64,000 bases of DNA from Theocolax elegans (lineage: Eukaryota; Arthropoda; Insecta; Hymenoptera; Cerocephalidae). Positions 45,005-57,954 of this stretch are shown piece by piece. How positions within the stretch are numbered: position 1 is the stretch's first letter; the number at the start of each line of letters is the position of its first letter. The notes beneath the pieces were generated by a model. That model ran no database searches and was not told where the DNA came from. It saw only the letters and a list, made by a program, of their open reading frames with translations. The stretch lies in the NCBI GenBank assembly GCA_026168455.1, contig CM047425.1, positions 45,456,362 to 45,520,361 on the forward strand, written 5' to 3'. The position numbers and the translations under genes were made by a program.

Positions 45005-47400
45005 AAAATGCTCTTTACGCACGGAATGTGGGACTAATGTCGCCCCTGGTACGCTCTTCTTCTTTTCTGATATGGTTCAGCCGCTCCACAATGGATGATG
45101 CGAAGGTCACTACAGCCTTCCAACCTTCTTGCGAACCAAGAAGGCACATCCCGATGCCCTCTGATGTCAAAGGCCCCTTACAAATGGTTTGGAAATCAAC
45201 CCTTTCTTCCGCGAATCGAGGACACCTGGACATGACGTGATTCACGTTTTCGTCGACACCAGGGCAGGTCGGGATTCCACACCCCTGTATATACGGATGG
45301 GATGCAGGTAACTGCGAAGACACCTATGCCCGGTAAGCACCTGGGTCAGGTGGAAGGTGACGAATCCGTGTTTCCTACTCGTCCACTTGGCAATATTTGG
45401 GATGACGCGGTGGGTCCAGCGACCTTCGCTTGCTGAATCCCATCTCTGCTGCCACAGTCGATGGTCCTGTTTGACCACCGACTGCTACTACCACGTGCTG
45501 CTTTGCTGCTGTTTTCTAAGGTACACCGACCTTTTCTGTAGGTATCAGCCCTCTCTATCGCCAAAAGATCGATGGGAGGAATTCCCGCGATCACCGAGAG
45601 GGCTATATCTGACACGGTTCTATAAGCATGAGCCACCCTTAGTGCGGTTATTCTGCAGGCTCGTTGACAGGATGTACCGTAGCTTAGATTACTTCTTAGG
45701 GCATCCACGGAAATCGGGGCTCCATATAAAATTACCGAGCTTACCACTGTCGCTGAGAGGGCTCGACGTGGCTGCTTTGGCCCTCCGATATTGGGTTTTA
45801 TGCCCGACAAAGCTCTAGCCACTCCTGCGGCTTTCCACCCTGCACTCTGTAGGTATTCCTTGAATGTTAGCGGCGCATCCACGATGACTTCTAGGTATTT
45901 CACCGTGTCCGCCGATCTTATAGGCTTATCATTTACAGTAAAGGTGACGCACCACCTTTGCTTCGTTCTGGAGATAAGTACCGCCGCGGTCTTTTCGGCC
46001 GCTATACACAGCTCATAGGTGCTCAACCATATAGCTACTACCGCGATAGAGACATCTCCAAGATATTCTACCACATCAATGCTCTTTGCGACGACGACCA
46101 TAGCCACGTCATCCACAAATGTCACTATTGACACTCCCTCTAGAAGCTGCAGCTTAAGCAGTCCGTCGTAAACGATATTCAAGAGAAGGGGCCCAAGACC
46201 GAACCCTGGAGCACGCCTCCGATGATGTTATAGGAGTGCGCGTCATCCTCGGTGTCATAGAAAAGGATCCGTTTTGTAAGGTAGCTTGAGATGACTGTGC
46301 AGGTAGAGCGGCATCTTGAATTGTTCCAAGGACTACATAATATTCCCCATTAAGCCGAGTTAAAGGCATTGCGGATATCCAGTGCGATGATAGCACACAT
46401 ATGCCTAGAATTCCTAATACTACCGATGATATTGGTGGCCAGCACAACAACTCGACTTATAGCGTCAATAGTTAAGCGCCCTTTCCGAAAACCAATCTAA
46501 TTTTCGAACAGATCGCCTGCCTCTGCTATGGTTGCTTGTAGCCTGGCGCAAATGACACGCTCGAACAGCTTCCCAGCTATATCCAACAAACAGAGTGAAC
46601 GGTACGAGGACGGCTTCTCCGATGGTTGGCTCCCCTTTGGGAGAACCACCAATCTCTGTACCTTCCACCGTGCTGGGAAGCATCCTAATTGAAAGCAAGC
46701 ACTGAATGTGTCGTCAAAAATTTCTGGCACATGCAGCGCAGCGGTCTTGATGGCCAGACCAGGTATTCCATGCGGCCCTGGAGCTTTACGGATGAATATT
46801 CTCCTTGCAGCCATTTTCAGCTCGGTTATGCTAATGTCTGGCGGCGCGGCTGCACTGTTGGTACCCATTAGGCCTGTCTCGGCTGCCTATTCCTGATGTT
46901 GTGGGAATAGGTGGCGCACCGCTCTGTTAAGAAAATTTGGACACGATGGCGTTGAGGTGCCCCTGGGTTTGATCTTATTTATCACCATTTTGTACGGCTT
47001 ACCCCAGGGTTTGCGATCCAGTTCCTCGCAAAACTCGCGTCAGCAATTGCGTTTAGCCGCTTTAATTGCAGCCTTGAGCTCTATCCGCTTTTCCTCGTAA
47101 GCTGCGATTAGTTCTTGGTTCCGCGAATTGTTCCGAGCTCTCTGGCGCAGTCGCCGAGTCCCCAGACACTCACGTCGTATTTTTGCGATATTCTCATTCT
47201 ATCATTAAACAGGTGGACGGCCACGGGGGATGGATTTCCCGGCCATAGAAACATCGCAAGCCGTTGTTATGGCATGTGAGATTTTCGGGGCGCCTTCCCC
47301 TATGTGGTTTTGATGCACCCCGAATATTTGACTTTTCTAGTACCAACCATATCTGGAAAATACTCCTCGATCCACCACATGGAAAGGCGCCATATTGTAG
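45005..47400 (-). pseudogene. Second copy of the R1-like LINE, ORF2
   Basis: Same family as 10882-13262, reverse strand. From 47400 down: a linker with RRLQRARNSRNQELIAAYEE (part) and KPWGKPYKMVINKIKPRG; RT blocks RKAPGPHGIPG and LPKGSQPSEKPSSYRSLCLL (46497-46868); then TFVDDVAMVVV with the catalytic FVDD preserved (46182-45346); and the C-terminal IPTCPGVDENVNHVMSRC zinc motif (45323-45015). Frameshifts occur near 46490, 46190 and 45480. It keeps sequence around 45480 that the first copy lost. ORF1 and most of the endonuclease are missing. The 3' end joins the clipped LTR. Confidence 0.88.
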
Positions 47401-47587
47401 GACCAGCAAATGATATTTAAAAGAACAATTTAATTAACTTTATGATATGCTCCGTAAAGAATTATTTATTAATAACTTAAATAAATTAATTAATCACAAA
47501 AAAGTAATAACACGAAAGTAAAGCAAAAGCAGTCACAGGACTACATGAAAATATCACAAACAGTAGACTAAATTCAATCGCAGCGGA
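47401..47587. other. AT-rich spacer
   Basis: No features recognised. Confidence 0.5.
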
Positions 47588-49049
47588 TATATGAGCATAT
47601 CCCCAAAACTTTTAAAATTGTTGGTACTCCAGGAAAACTGTGCTATAATATGAACGTATCGATACTTCGATACGATTTCTTATGGCAAAAATGATGTCTA
47701 ATAATGTCCATTAGTTTATTTTGGACCATCGATTGTAGTTATGAAGTTATAAATTGAGAATATATGGTTTTTTCAAGAATTTAAGTTGTAACTGGCTATA
47801 AAAAAATTTTTCTTACCATTGTAAAAAAGAAAAGTCTTGGACAAATTACTTCAAAAATTTTTTTTAGTTACCTTTCAATAAATACTATTGAAATAAATAA
47901 GGTTCAAGAATGTGCTTTTATCAAGAAAAAAATTAAAAATACTAATAGAAGTGTTACTCACTTTTTAAAAATTCGAAGACTTCATAAATTTTATTTTTTT
48001 ACTAAAAAAAGTTTTCTGTAACTCATATATAAACAAATAGAACGTATTCTACCTCAAAATATCAATGTAACAAAATTTTTTTTATTTCTGTGCCTTGTAA
48101 ATACTCTGAGTTAAACACTTTTGAAGCCAACGTAATCAGTGCGTCCCTCGAGTTAAAAAGAGGCATTTTTGCTTGGCACATCAAAAATACCTTTACGATT
48201 GATGTATAAACGAAGGCCACTTTATATTTATCCTATTTATTCGCGTTTTGAACCGTGCTTAAGGTGATACCGCAATCTTATGTATTATACCTATATACCG
48301 ACATACACGATTTTTCGTTTTACGCAGTCAATTTTCGTTTAAACGCAATGGTACGAACGTATCTACATCCTATAAAATCTATAGATTGTTGGTAGGTTGG
48401 CCGAATTTCAAAAATATAGGCTTACATTGAATAATATGAATAATCGTACTGTAGGTAGTACGGCTTCCCTTTAAGCTGTAGAACGCAATTAGAATAATTA
48501 TAATAAATTAATATTAATATAATACAACGAATAAATATCTGTATGTTCGCGCTGGTACAAAAATTGAAAAAAGTAACAAAATCAAAGAAAAAGTTTACAA
48601 AAAAAATCTACCATAAAAAAGTACTTAGTATTCACAACTTGTATTAAAGTATGTGTTTTATGTATTATATGCAATTAAATTTGTACGTTGTATTAAATAG
48701 TTAGTTTTTGTAACTAGTGTACTGTTATTAATAATTATTAATTTGTTATATTATTTATAAAATTTGAAAAATATAAAGTTCAATTGTTGTAAAAATTATT
48801 TGATACATTTGTATTTCAATATCTGACAATCTTGACCTATTAAAAATGACCTTATTTAAACAAATTTAATTTCAGGTTATTTATGCTCTTTAAAATGAAA
48901 AGGTTTTGAAAATATCATACGCTCATATTTTTTAGTGTTATTCAAGGTCAACTTAACGAGGAAAAAAATGTTCAAAGCTGTGCTTTGAAAAAGAAATTTT
49001 GGTTTTTTCTAACAGCAAATTTCACAAGTTTTGGGGATTTGCTCATATA
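47588..49049. mobile_element. Non-autonomous TA element (TATATGAGCA ends)
   Basis: Left TATATGAGCATATCCCCAAA and right TTTGGGGATTTGCTCATATA are inverted ends of about 24 bp. The 1.46 kb interior is AT-rich without recognised coding. Ends resemble those at 18516 and 22232. Confidence 0.72.
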
Positions 49050-49329
49050 CAAGTATAGTCATGTGTAGCGTGACACCAACTACGCCTGTATAAAGGCGCG
49101 ATTTTTGAATGTAGCTATACGTCCAAATTTATTAATTTTAAATTAATTTATTTTTATATTACGTTTCATATTTATGTATATAAAAAATTGTATTGTTCAT
49201 TTAGGTTAAACTAATCATATAAATGAATAAATATAAATATGTAAATAAATAAATAAATATTAAAAGCAAATATTAAGAATAATTAAATGTATAGAAGAAA
49301 AAAGCAATTACCACAATAAAAATTGTTCT

Positions 49330-50095
49330 GTCAATCTATTGATAAAACCATTGTAATCTTGACGAAGTTTTCTCGTGTCATCTTTTACATTTATTGTATT
49401 TTCCTCTAATTTAATGTATATCATAGCAGATATTATTCTTTTATTCTGATTTCTTTATCTAAAATTTACATGTTTTCAAAGTTAAAAGAATGATTAAAAG
49501 CTGTTATATGATCATTAATAACAAAATGGGAAACGCTCTTTGTGGTATTTAACTCCTGTTCATTAATTCTGCATTACACTTGTTTTTTAGAGTCTCTCAT
49601 ATAACTCGCATTACAATCTATGCAGTCAATTTTATAAACAACATTAGTCGCATAACCCTTTTCTGATTTTTCTTTTCCTGTTATAATGACATTATCAAGA
49701 TTGTTACAAATTGTAGAAACAGGTATAATGCTATTTTATTGTATTTTCAATCTTTTCATAAAAACCAGGTACACATGGTTATTTTAATGCATATAAATAT
49801 TTTTTATTAATTTTATTATTTTGGTTCACTGAATTATTACTATTGGTGTATTTAATTCTAGCCAACCTCTTCTTAATACTATGGTTTATAAATTTTTGGG
49901 GAATATTTTTATCATATAAAAATTGTTTAACATTTTGAAGGTTGGATTTGTGAAATTTTTGATGAGATGATAAAATAGCTTTGTCTACCAAAGTATATAC
50001 CATAGCCCTCTTTTGCTGTATAGTATGACATGAATCAAAGTTTAAATATCTACCTGAAAAAGTATCTTTTCTATACCAATTTTTATAATTCTATA
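49330..50095 (-). pseudogene. PLE: RT C-terminus and GIY-YIG endonuclease
   Basis: Reverse strand: NWYRKDTFSGRYLNFDSCH, then MVYTLVDKAILSSHQKF and KFINHSIKKRL (RT thumb region of PLEs, to 49779), then VVYKIDCIDCNASYM and CRINEQELN (GIY-YIG core), HFVINDHITAFNHSFNF. Stops and a lost Gly at the GIY-YIG motif show decay. Confidence 0.78.
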
Positions 50096-50209
50096 CAAAT
50101 TTTTCTAATTTATGATGATTTCAGGTAGTTAATAGTACCATATGTTTATTTTTAAATGTTGAAAGTAGGTTAGATAAAATTGAGTACACTATTAGTAATA
50201 ATACAGAGA

Positions 50210-50700
50210 ACCAAACTAATAAAATTAATAGAAAATATTTAGATAGATTAAAATTACCATTTCTATCTGGTTTTTCTAAAAAGATTGAAAATACAATAAA
50301 ACAGTATTATGTTGGATCTGTACGTACAATTTGTAACAATCTTGATAATATCATTGTAAGAGGAAAAGAAAAATCAGAGAAGAGTCTTGAGACTTAAGTT
50401 GTTAATGAAATTGATTGCAACCATTGTAATGCAAATTAGGTTGGAGAAACTAAAAGACAATTGCAATGCAGAATTAATGAACATAAGTTAAATAATAAAA
50501 AGAGGGATTCCCATTTTGTTATTAATGATCATATAACGTATTTTAATAATTCTTTTAACTTTGATAATATCTCAATTTTAAATAAAGAAAGTAATTGGAA
50601 TAAAAGGCTAATATCTGAAATTATACATAATAAATGAGAAGAAAATGTAATAAATGTAAAAGATGACACACGAAAACGACAAGGGTGGATTTGTGCACCT
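50210..50700 (+). pseudogene. PLE: RT end and GIY-YIG endonuclease, second copy
   Basis: Plus strand: LPFLSGFSKKIENTIKQYY, TICNNLDNIIVRGKEK, VNEIDCNHCNAN then a TAG at the conserved Tyr, VGETKRQLQCRINEHKLN, and HFVINDHITYFNNSFNF. It matches the reverse-strand copy 49330-50095 closely in layout. Another stop follows near 50640. Confidence 0.8.
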
Positions 50701-51032
50701 AAGAATTAAACACATAATGTTTGTGCACAAAATAAACGATTATTTTTATTAATATAAATTAATTCTTATTTAATATAAGTTTAATTCTTGGGTGTTCAAC
50801 TCTACCCTTGTCAAGAAAATTTAAGCAACATGACAATGGTATTATCTATATATTAAAAAAACAATTTTTATTTCTAGGATTAATTTAATCTCAATAAACA
50901 ATAAAATTTTTTATTTTCTTACATATAAATATTTGACGTAATATAAAAATTTATTTATTTAAAATTAATAAAATTGGACGCATAGCTAAATTAAAAAATC
51001 GCGCTTGTATACAGGTATAGTTGGTGTCACGC

Positions 51033-51366
51033 TGTTACGTCCAAAATAAATAAATTCTTGAATAATATATAAATGCACAAAAAGATCCGGTTGCGTCTGA
51101 TGCACATCCGGCGTCATCGAATCCCAAGTTAAGGCGAAAACGTTATTTTGCTGATTTGCAGTTTTTTGGCAACCGACGAATACACTGTGAGCGTTCGTAG
51201 ACGTATACTAGGCGTAGTTTTTTCAGGTAACGATGGTGCAGCAACTACATGAAAAGAGCAGTTGCTAGTCCACCACGATCGCGATTAGATCTAAATTTAT
51301 TTGTTTTTTTTTTCGAGCAACAAGACTAAATTAGCATTTATAGTAATTGTAATTTATATACATATA
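51033..51366. other. Short spacer
   Basis: No features recognised; it ends in TATATACATATACAG at the next foldback. Confidence 0.5.
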
Positions 51367-52461
51367 CAGGGTGATTCAGAAACATAGGTAACATATATAT
51401 ATTCCGGTTCAGGAAATTAATTCGAGTAAAATCCCGTTGGCATTTTTAAAAAATATCAATTAGTCGAGGCGTAATCAATTTTTGAAATGGGCCAATCAGA
51501 GGCCGGATTAGAGAAGATAGGTGTGCGGCGTTGCCGCGCGAGACTAATGCAACAGGTGAATGAGTGAAGCGGCCGAGGTGCCTGGACATAGCTAATGCGT
51601 ATAGCAGAAGCGAAGATCGCGAAAGAGAATGAATCGCAAAATATATTTTACGATATTGATTGTACGAATCAAATGTACAATCAAGAAAATGATTTTTATT
51701 TAAGTTTAAATTAGACCGCAGACTAATAAATTCATTACTACTATTATTAATTTATTTACTAAATCTATGATAGGCGTGCGTTGTAAATATGAGATTATTA
51801 CAGTTTTTAATCTCATCGTATTTACATTAATTTATTGAAACGTTTATGACGAATTTTAAGACAATAAAATTTTGAATTGAATTAAGAAATTAATTTTGCA
51901 AGTTTATTGGCAATAATATTGCTAGGTAAATAATTCCTAGTCTGTGTAAAATGAAATTTAGCTCAAGCCTCAATTTTCTGCTTAAAAAACATTGTCTTAA
52001 AATTCGTCATAAACGTTTCAATAAATTAAAGTAAATACGATGAGATTAAAAACTGTAATAATCTCATATTTACAACGCACGCCTATCATAGATTTAGTAA
52101 ATAAATTAATAATAGCAGTAATGAATTTATTAGTCTGCGGTCTAATTTAAACTTAAATAAAAATCATTTTCTTGATTGTACATTTGATTCGTACAATCAA
52201 TATCGTAAAATATATTTTGCGATTCATTCTCTTTTGCGATCTTCGCTTCTGCTATACGCATTAGCTATGTTCAGGCACCTCGGCCGCTTCACTCGTTCAC
52301 CTGTTGCATTAGTCTCGCGCGGCAACGCCGCACACCTATCTTCTCTAATCCGGCCTCTGATTGGCCCATTTCAAAAATTGCTTACGCCTCGACTAATTAA
52401 TGTCTTTTAAAAATTCCGACGGGATTTTACTCGAATTAATTTCCTGAACCGGAATATATAT
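51367..52461. mobile_element. Foldback (CAGGGTGAT ends), right terminus lost
   Basis: Left arm about 51367-51870 and right arm about 51991-52461 are near-perfect inverted repeats enclosing about 120 bp. The left terminus CAGGGTGATTCAGAAACA has no partner at the right, because a solo LTR lies at that point. Shares arm sequence with the larger palindrome at 54911-59577. Confidence 0.85.
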
Positions 52462-53500
52462 TGTGACGTGGTATTCGCGAACCAGGTATAATTGATTATT
52501 TTTAATAATTAAAATTAACCGTTGGGCCGCGTTGCCCAATACCGCGCACACAATTATTTATTTTGTTATCGCGAACTTCGGGCTGTCGCCAGGAACACGA
52601 GTTCGCTGGGACGGTCGGTGTGAAGGATTCGGGCAATCCTCCTTGCCTCGACAAGATTACTTTAAATTAATAGGATGTCGGCGGGATCGGGGAGAACAAT
52701 AAATACACAATTAATTAAAATAAAAATAAATATAACATTTATTTAAGTAGTTAACAATTTGGCCATTCAGGCCTCGTGCCGCGACAATGTTACTTTCGCG
52801 CGGGCGGAAGTATCGGGAGTCAACCGGATCGAGATCCTCGCCTGCGGTTGACATTGCCCCGATCTCCGCTACTCGGGTACCGGTGTACCCGAATACACTT
52901 CCGAGGTCTCACACACACATACACTCGGGGAAGTGGGGGAACGCGCGGTAATATAATCAGAACTTACCGGGATGCGCCCCGTGGATGGCCCAGCCGATCC
53001 GTGTCCCTGTGTCCTCCTGGGCAACGGAGGACCGACGTCGGCTGCGGTGTCCAAAAGGCGGCCCTGTGCCGCGGCGAGTGTCTCGCGAACCGCGTTAACA
53101 CTCACTCGCACACTTCCCGTCCTTTCTTTCACACCAGGTCACTCGCGGCTCACCTCGCGAGGACGTTCCGGGTTATCGACGGCTTTGCGCCTCACGCGCC
53201 TTTTCTTAGCCGGAAAACTCACGATCGCACCGGATAGATTTTTGTCCGCCTCGAACGGTGGATCGGGACGTACTGGTTAGGCATTTGCCTAATTTTCGAA
53301 AAAGGGATGAGAGTGGGAAACACACACACACACTCTCGCGCTCTCATCCCTACGTACTATTGCGCGCGTAATTGTACACTTGTAGAAAAATAAACAAGTG
53401 TCGTCGGTTGGCCTTGACATACGAAAGGCTCCGACGACTTACAATTCGCGAATTTAAATACTCTATTCCTCGTGAATAGATTGTGTGACGATTTCCGTCA
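52462..53500 (-). mobile_element. Solo LTR of the gypsy element, 1039 bp
   Basis: Reverse complement of the LTR at 43964, with both ends: TGACGGAAATCG and CCACGTCACA. ATATAT flanks both sides, consistent with a short target duplication in TA repeat. No internal region remains, so LTR-LTR recombination is likely. Confidence 0.88.
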
Positions 53501-53505
53501 ATATA

Positions 53506-54877
53506 TATATGGGTCATTCCAATACTTTTTTGTAAATCTGTCCGGGGGGGGGGAGGTCAACCAATCGGGCTAAAAATTTAGTATGTTACTATACTATAAA
53601 AAAAAGTAAGTGGGCCAAAATTATAGCCTTCTAAATCAATTAAGGTCGTAGGTATGCGATATTAAACATTTAAAAATAGGCTATTTTTCATCATTTTTTA
53701 ACATTTTGCAAAGTAGCACCAAAATTCGAGAAATTAGTATTTTAAAATGCAAAAAAACACGTTTTTTGGTATTTTCTAATGCTTACAACTTCGGTCTACC
53801 TAAATTTTTTTTTTTGTTTTTGTACATTTATCATTACAATGCGTCGAAAAACTTGTCATTTGTACAATAGGAAAAAGTTTTTTGATTGCGTGACAAACAT
53901 TTTGTGTATTTACGTTTTTTAAATTGGCACAACAGATTTTCAGATTTTTGTACAAAAACTGATTTTATGGAATTGTAAAAAGTGTCAAAGCTTAAACATA
54001 TTACTGCAGGTCTGAAATAAACCTCGTATTTTATAATATCATGTCAATATTACAGGTGATTTTCAAAATTAACACGGTATTATAGTTAAAAGAAATTTTT
54101 ATTCTTTCTAACAATCAATTAATCATAATTTTGCATCAAGCATTATTTACTGATGTTTTCATAATTATTTATAAGTTTTAAATTAAATAATATTTAAAGT
54201 ATATTGTTTGTACGAATCTTTGTATGGCCTTGAAAAGGGACGGTTCAAAAAAACGTTCGAAACGTCGGCATTTAATAAAAATTGAGTTCGTGGAGATCAA
54301 TTGGAGTTTTATTTTTTATTAAAGCATTAGAAAATACCAAAAAACGTGTTTTTTTGCATTTTAGGTCAAATTTAAATAAGTATAACTTTAAGCCAAATTA
54401 ACTTTTTATAGTAAACCTAAAACAGAAAGAAAGCTTATACCAATACAAATCTAACCGCGTTGGGATTTTTCAAAAATATCAAAAACTGTTAATTTGGTAG
54501 CATTTTAAAAATGTGCAAAATTTGAAAAAACAAGTTTTTACATTTAGCTGTGTCAAAATTTTTGTTTACAAAATAATTGTATTCTATATAGCTAGATTAA
54601 AAGTCTATAGTAATACGAAGACTTTGCCCTAGACTGGATAAAAAAATACTAATTTCTCGAATTTTGGTGCTACTTTGAAAAATGTTAAAAAATGATGAAA
54701 AATAGCCTATTTTTAAATGTTTAAAATCGCATACCTACGACCTTAATTGATTTAGAAGGCTACAATTTTGGCTCACTTACTTTTTTTATAGTATAGTAAC
54801 ATACTAAATTTTTAGCCCGATTGGTTGACCCCCCCCCCCCCCCCCCGGACCGATGTACAAAAAAGTATTGGAATGAC

Positions 54878-54885
<8 letters not shown>
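53506..54885. mobile_element. Foldback (TATATGGGTC ends) with inserted sequence
   Basis: Outer arms 53506-53747 and 54645-54885 are inverted repeats starting TATATGGGTCATTCCAAT, each with a G/C homopolymer. An inner inverted pair (about 53746-53790 and 54322-54363) encloses about 530 bp containing GTTCGAAACGTCGGC, a phrase seen near PLE 3' ends. Non-coding. Confidence 0.82.
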
Positions 54886-54913
<28 letters not shown>

Positions 54914-55615
54914 GGTGATCCAGAAACATAGGTAACATATATATATATTCCGATTCAGAAAATTAATTCGAGTATAACCCCGTCGGAATTTTTAAAAAAT
55001 ATTAATTAGGCGAGGCGTAATTAATTTTTGAAATGGGCCAATCAGAGGCCGGATTAGGGAAGAAAGGTGAGCGGCGTTGCCGCGCGAGTTCTAATGCAAC
55101 AGGTCAACGGGCGAAGCGGCCGAGGCGCCTGAACATAGCTAATGCGTATAGCAGAAGCGAAGATCGCGAAAGCGAATGAATCGCAAAATATATTTTACGA
55201 GATTGATTGTATGAATAAAATGTACAATCAAGGAAATGATTTTTATTTAAGTTTGAATTATACCGCAGACTAATAAATTCATTACTACTATTATTAATTT
55301 ACTTACTAAATCTATGATACGCGTGCGTTATAAATATGAGATTATTACAGTTTTTAATCTCTTCGTATTTACATTAATTTATTGAAACCTTTATGACGAA
55401 TCTTAAGACAATAAAATTTTGAATTGAATTAAGTTTTGTGTACAATATAGCCAATAAATACGTTTACCATAAAGATATATCGCTACATAATGGAAATATA
55501 TTAATTAATTTTGCAAGTATATTGGCAATAATATTGCTAGGTAAATAATTCCTAGTCCGTGTAAAATGAAATTTAGCTCAAGCCTCAATTCTCCGTTTAA
55601 AAAACATAATGCTAC

Positions 55616-55756
55616 CGCGAGCGCTCTCCGATGTTCGCGCACATCAAATTTTGTGTTCGCGGAGTAAGCCCGCCGCGGGCGCTCTCCGACGTTCGCGCTC
55701 ATCAAATTTTGTACTCGCGGAGTAAGCCCGTCGCGGACGCTCTCCGACGTCCGCAC
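55616..55756. repeat. 66 bp minisatellite, left arm
   Basis: Two full units plus a part, each with GCGCTCTCCGACGTTCGCG and ATCAAATTTTGT, CpG-rich within AT-rich DNA. The mirror copy is at 58733-58875. Confidence 0.85.
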
Positions 55757-56324
55757 TGCAAGAGCAAACGTGCTCGAAAAAAGTTACTTCGTTAAAATTA
55801 CAATTCATTGTGTTTCAGACTTAATAAATATTTTGGAAAACTCGTTCCAAATGTGTAGGATAATAATTGCAATAGTCTGGCTGTTGAATTGAATTGAGTG
55901 TTCAATATACAAAATGCCAATGAATAACTACCATTAATTCGCAATATATTGGTAATATATTAGCAATAATATTGCTAGTAAGTTAATTCCGAGTCCGTGT
56001 AAGCTGAACCCTCGATGAAGTTTTATAATAGTCTGGGAATCATCTAGCTATAGTATATCTATAATATGTTTACGTTTACCAAATATTTTTAAACTGATTT
56101 TTTATAATATATTAGTATATGCTGAACAAATCGATATCATTAAAATTAATTGGATCATATCTTTACTAAAAATCGGTATCATGAGAAATCGAGGATTTAT
56201 GTCACGCATCTTAGTAATTATTCGGATGACCAAAGACAGACGTTCATTCACGGTTTCATCCACTTGAGGTTATAAAAGATCATCGATTCGTCGGTAGTAT
56301 TGACAATTTGGAAGACACGAAACA

Positions 56325-56575
56325 TATTGGCGATATATTGATAATACTTTGGCAATATGTTGGCAACATATTGGCAATATATTGACAATACTTTGGCAAC
56401 ATATTGGAAATATATTGACAATACTTTGGCAACATATTGGCAATATATTGGCAACATATTGGCAACATATTGGCAATATATTGACAATACTTTGGCAACA
56501 TATTGGCAACATATTGGCAATATATTGGCAACATATTGGCAATATATTGGCAACATATTGGCAATATATTGATAA
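56325..56575. repeat. CAATATATTGG array, left arm
   Basis: Units of 16-17 bp alternate between GGCAACATATTGG, GGCAATATATTGG and GACAATACTTTGG. CCAATATATTGG is its own reverse complement, so the array can fold within itself. The mirror copy is at 57970-58165, with fewer units. Several apparent ORFs on both strands come from it. Confidence 0.9.
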
Positions 56576-57137
56576 TACAAATAATAAATACTTTACGAAA
56601 TACACTTTAACTGCAAGATTTAAGCCAGACTACAAGCCATACTTGCGCAAACACTTTGAGACACACATACAGCCATACAAAACGATCAACTTTTCATTCC
56701 TTGTAACTACCCTCTGTATTGGTTGGTAATAAAAGCCGACATAAGAAAAATCAACGAGTTATTTTGTTATTCTAAAATATCTGTCTTTGTTGATTGCTTT
56801 AAATTGTCTTCTCGTTCTTGCATTAGTAGCACAAACTGTGTGAGAAGTTTCATCAACCACCTAAATACAGGAGGGTAGTAATAAGGAATGAAATTTGCTT
56901 TTTTATCGAGAAATAGACATTTTCATGTTATTTTCTTATCTAGAGCATCTGTCCTTTGTTGATTTTTCTTAAGTTGGTTTCTCGTGTCAACCAATACAGA
57001 GGGTAGTTACAAGGAATGAAAAGTTGATCTTTCAGTATGGCTAATTGTATGGCTGTATGTATATCTGAAAGTGTTTGTGAACGTATGGCTTTAAGTCTCG
57101 CTTAAATCTTGCAGTTAAAAGTGTATTTCGTTAAGAA

Positions 57138-57954
57138 CCCGCGTAAAAAAATTAAAGTTTATATGAACTTTATACAAACTTTAGGTTTGGCTAAACTTGA
57201 TATGGGGTTGGCCAACGAGACTGAGCCGAACTTGTGCAATTGACTGTTCAAGTTTGGCGAAAGTATATCAAATGTTCAGCTGAAATTCATATAAAGTTTT
57301 TATAAAGTTTTTTACAATTACTGACAAATAAAATATAGTTTATACAAAATTTAGCTGAACTCAATATTAACGTGATAGCAAGTTCAGGTTTATAAAGTCA
57401 TATAATGTTGATATCAACATACCCAAAGAAAATTTTAAAAATCTGCTTTAACTGACATTAGTAAGAATACATCGGTTAGAAAAATGGTGAAAATAGATAC
57501 TTTGTGGTTTTTTAAATTTCTTCTTTCAGGTTATGTCTTCAAAACTAAGGAAATCGACAACACTTTTCAGTAACGGATTCGAATTTTTTGGAATATATCT
57601 CCGTTTTTCTAACCGATGTATTCTTACTAATGACAGTTAAACAGATTTTTAAAATTTTTCTTTGGGTATATTGATATCAACATTATATGACTTTATAAAC
57701 CTGAACTTATGCTATCACGTTAATATTGAGTTCAGCTAAACTTAGTATAAACTATATTTTATTTGTCAGTAATGGTAAAAAAACTTTGTAAAAACTTTAT
57801 ATGAATTTCAGCTGAACATTTGATATACTTTCACCAAACTTGAACAGTCAATTGCACAAGTTCGGCTCAGCCTCGTTGGCCAACCCCATATCAAGTTTAG
57901 CCAAACCTAAAGTTTATATAAAGTTCATATAAACTTTAATTTTTTTACGCGGGT
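57138..57954. mobile_element. Foldback (CCCGCGTAAAAAAA ends)
   Basis: Left arm about 57138-57487 and right arm about 57612-57954 are inverted repeats starting CCCGCGTAAAAAAATT. It is inserted in the right part of the larger palindrome, between GTATTTCGTTAAG and TATTTATTATTTG, which are contiguous in the left arm's mirror image. Confidence 0.88.

Larger units (their letters stand above)
49068..51032. mobile_element. Inverted pair of Penelope-like fragments
   Basis: The outer about 110 bp at each side are inverted repeats starting GCGTGACACCAACTA. Between them one PLE fragment lies on the reverse strand (49330-50095) and another on the plus strand (50210-50700). Inverted partial copies bounded by shared sequence are a known PLE arrangement. 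Confidence 0.75.

Noticed and set aside
49068..51032. Hammerhead ribozyme in the PLE repeats
   Set aside because: I looked for the CTGATGA and GAAA core arrangement and could not find a convincing pair.
54830..54850. Long C run as a functional G-quadruplex site
   Set aside because: A single homopolymer, mirrored with different length at 53545; more likely polymerase slippage or sequencing error.
56248..56729. Six overlapping reading frames of 71-126 codons on both strands
   Set aside because: All come from the CAATATATTGG array; they are periodic peptides of Ile/Leu/Cys/Gln, mirrored at 57914-58241.
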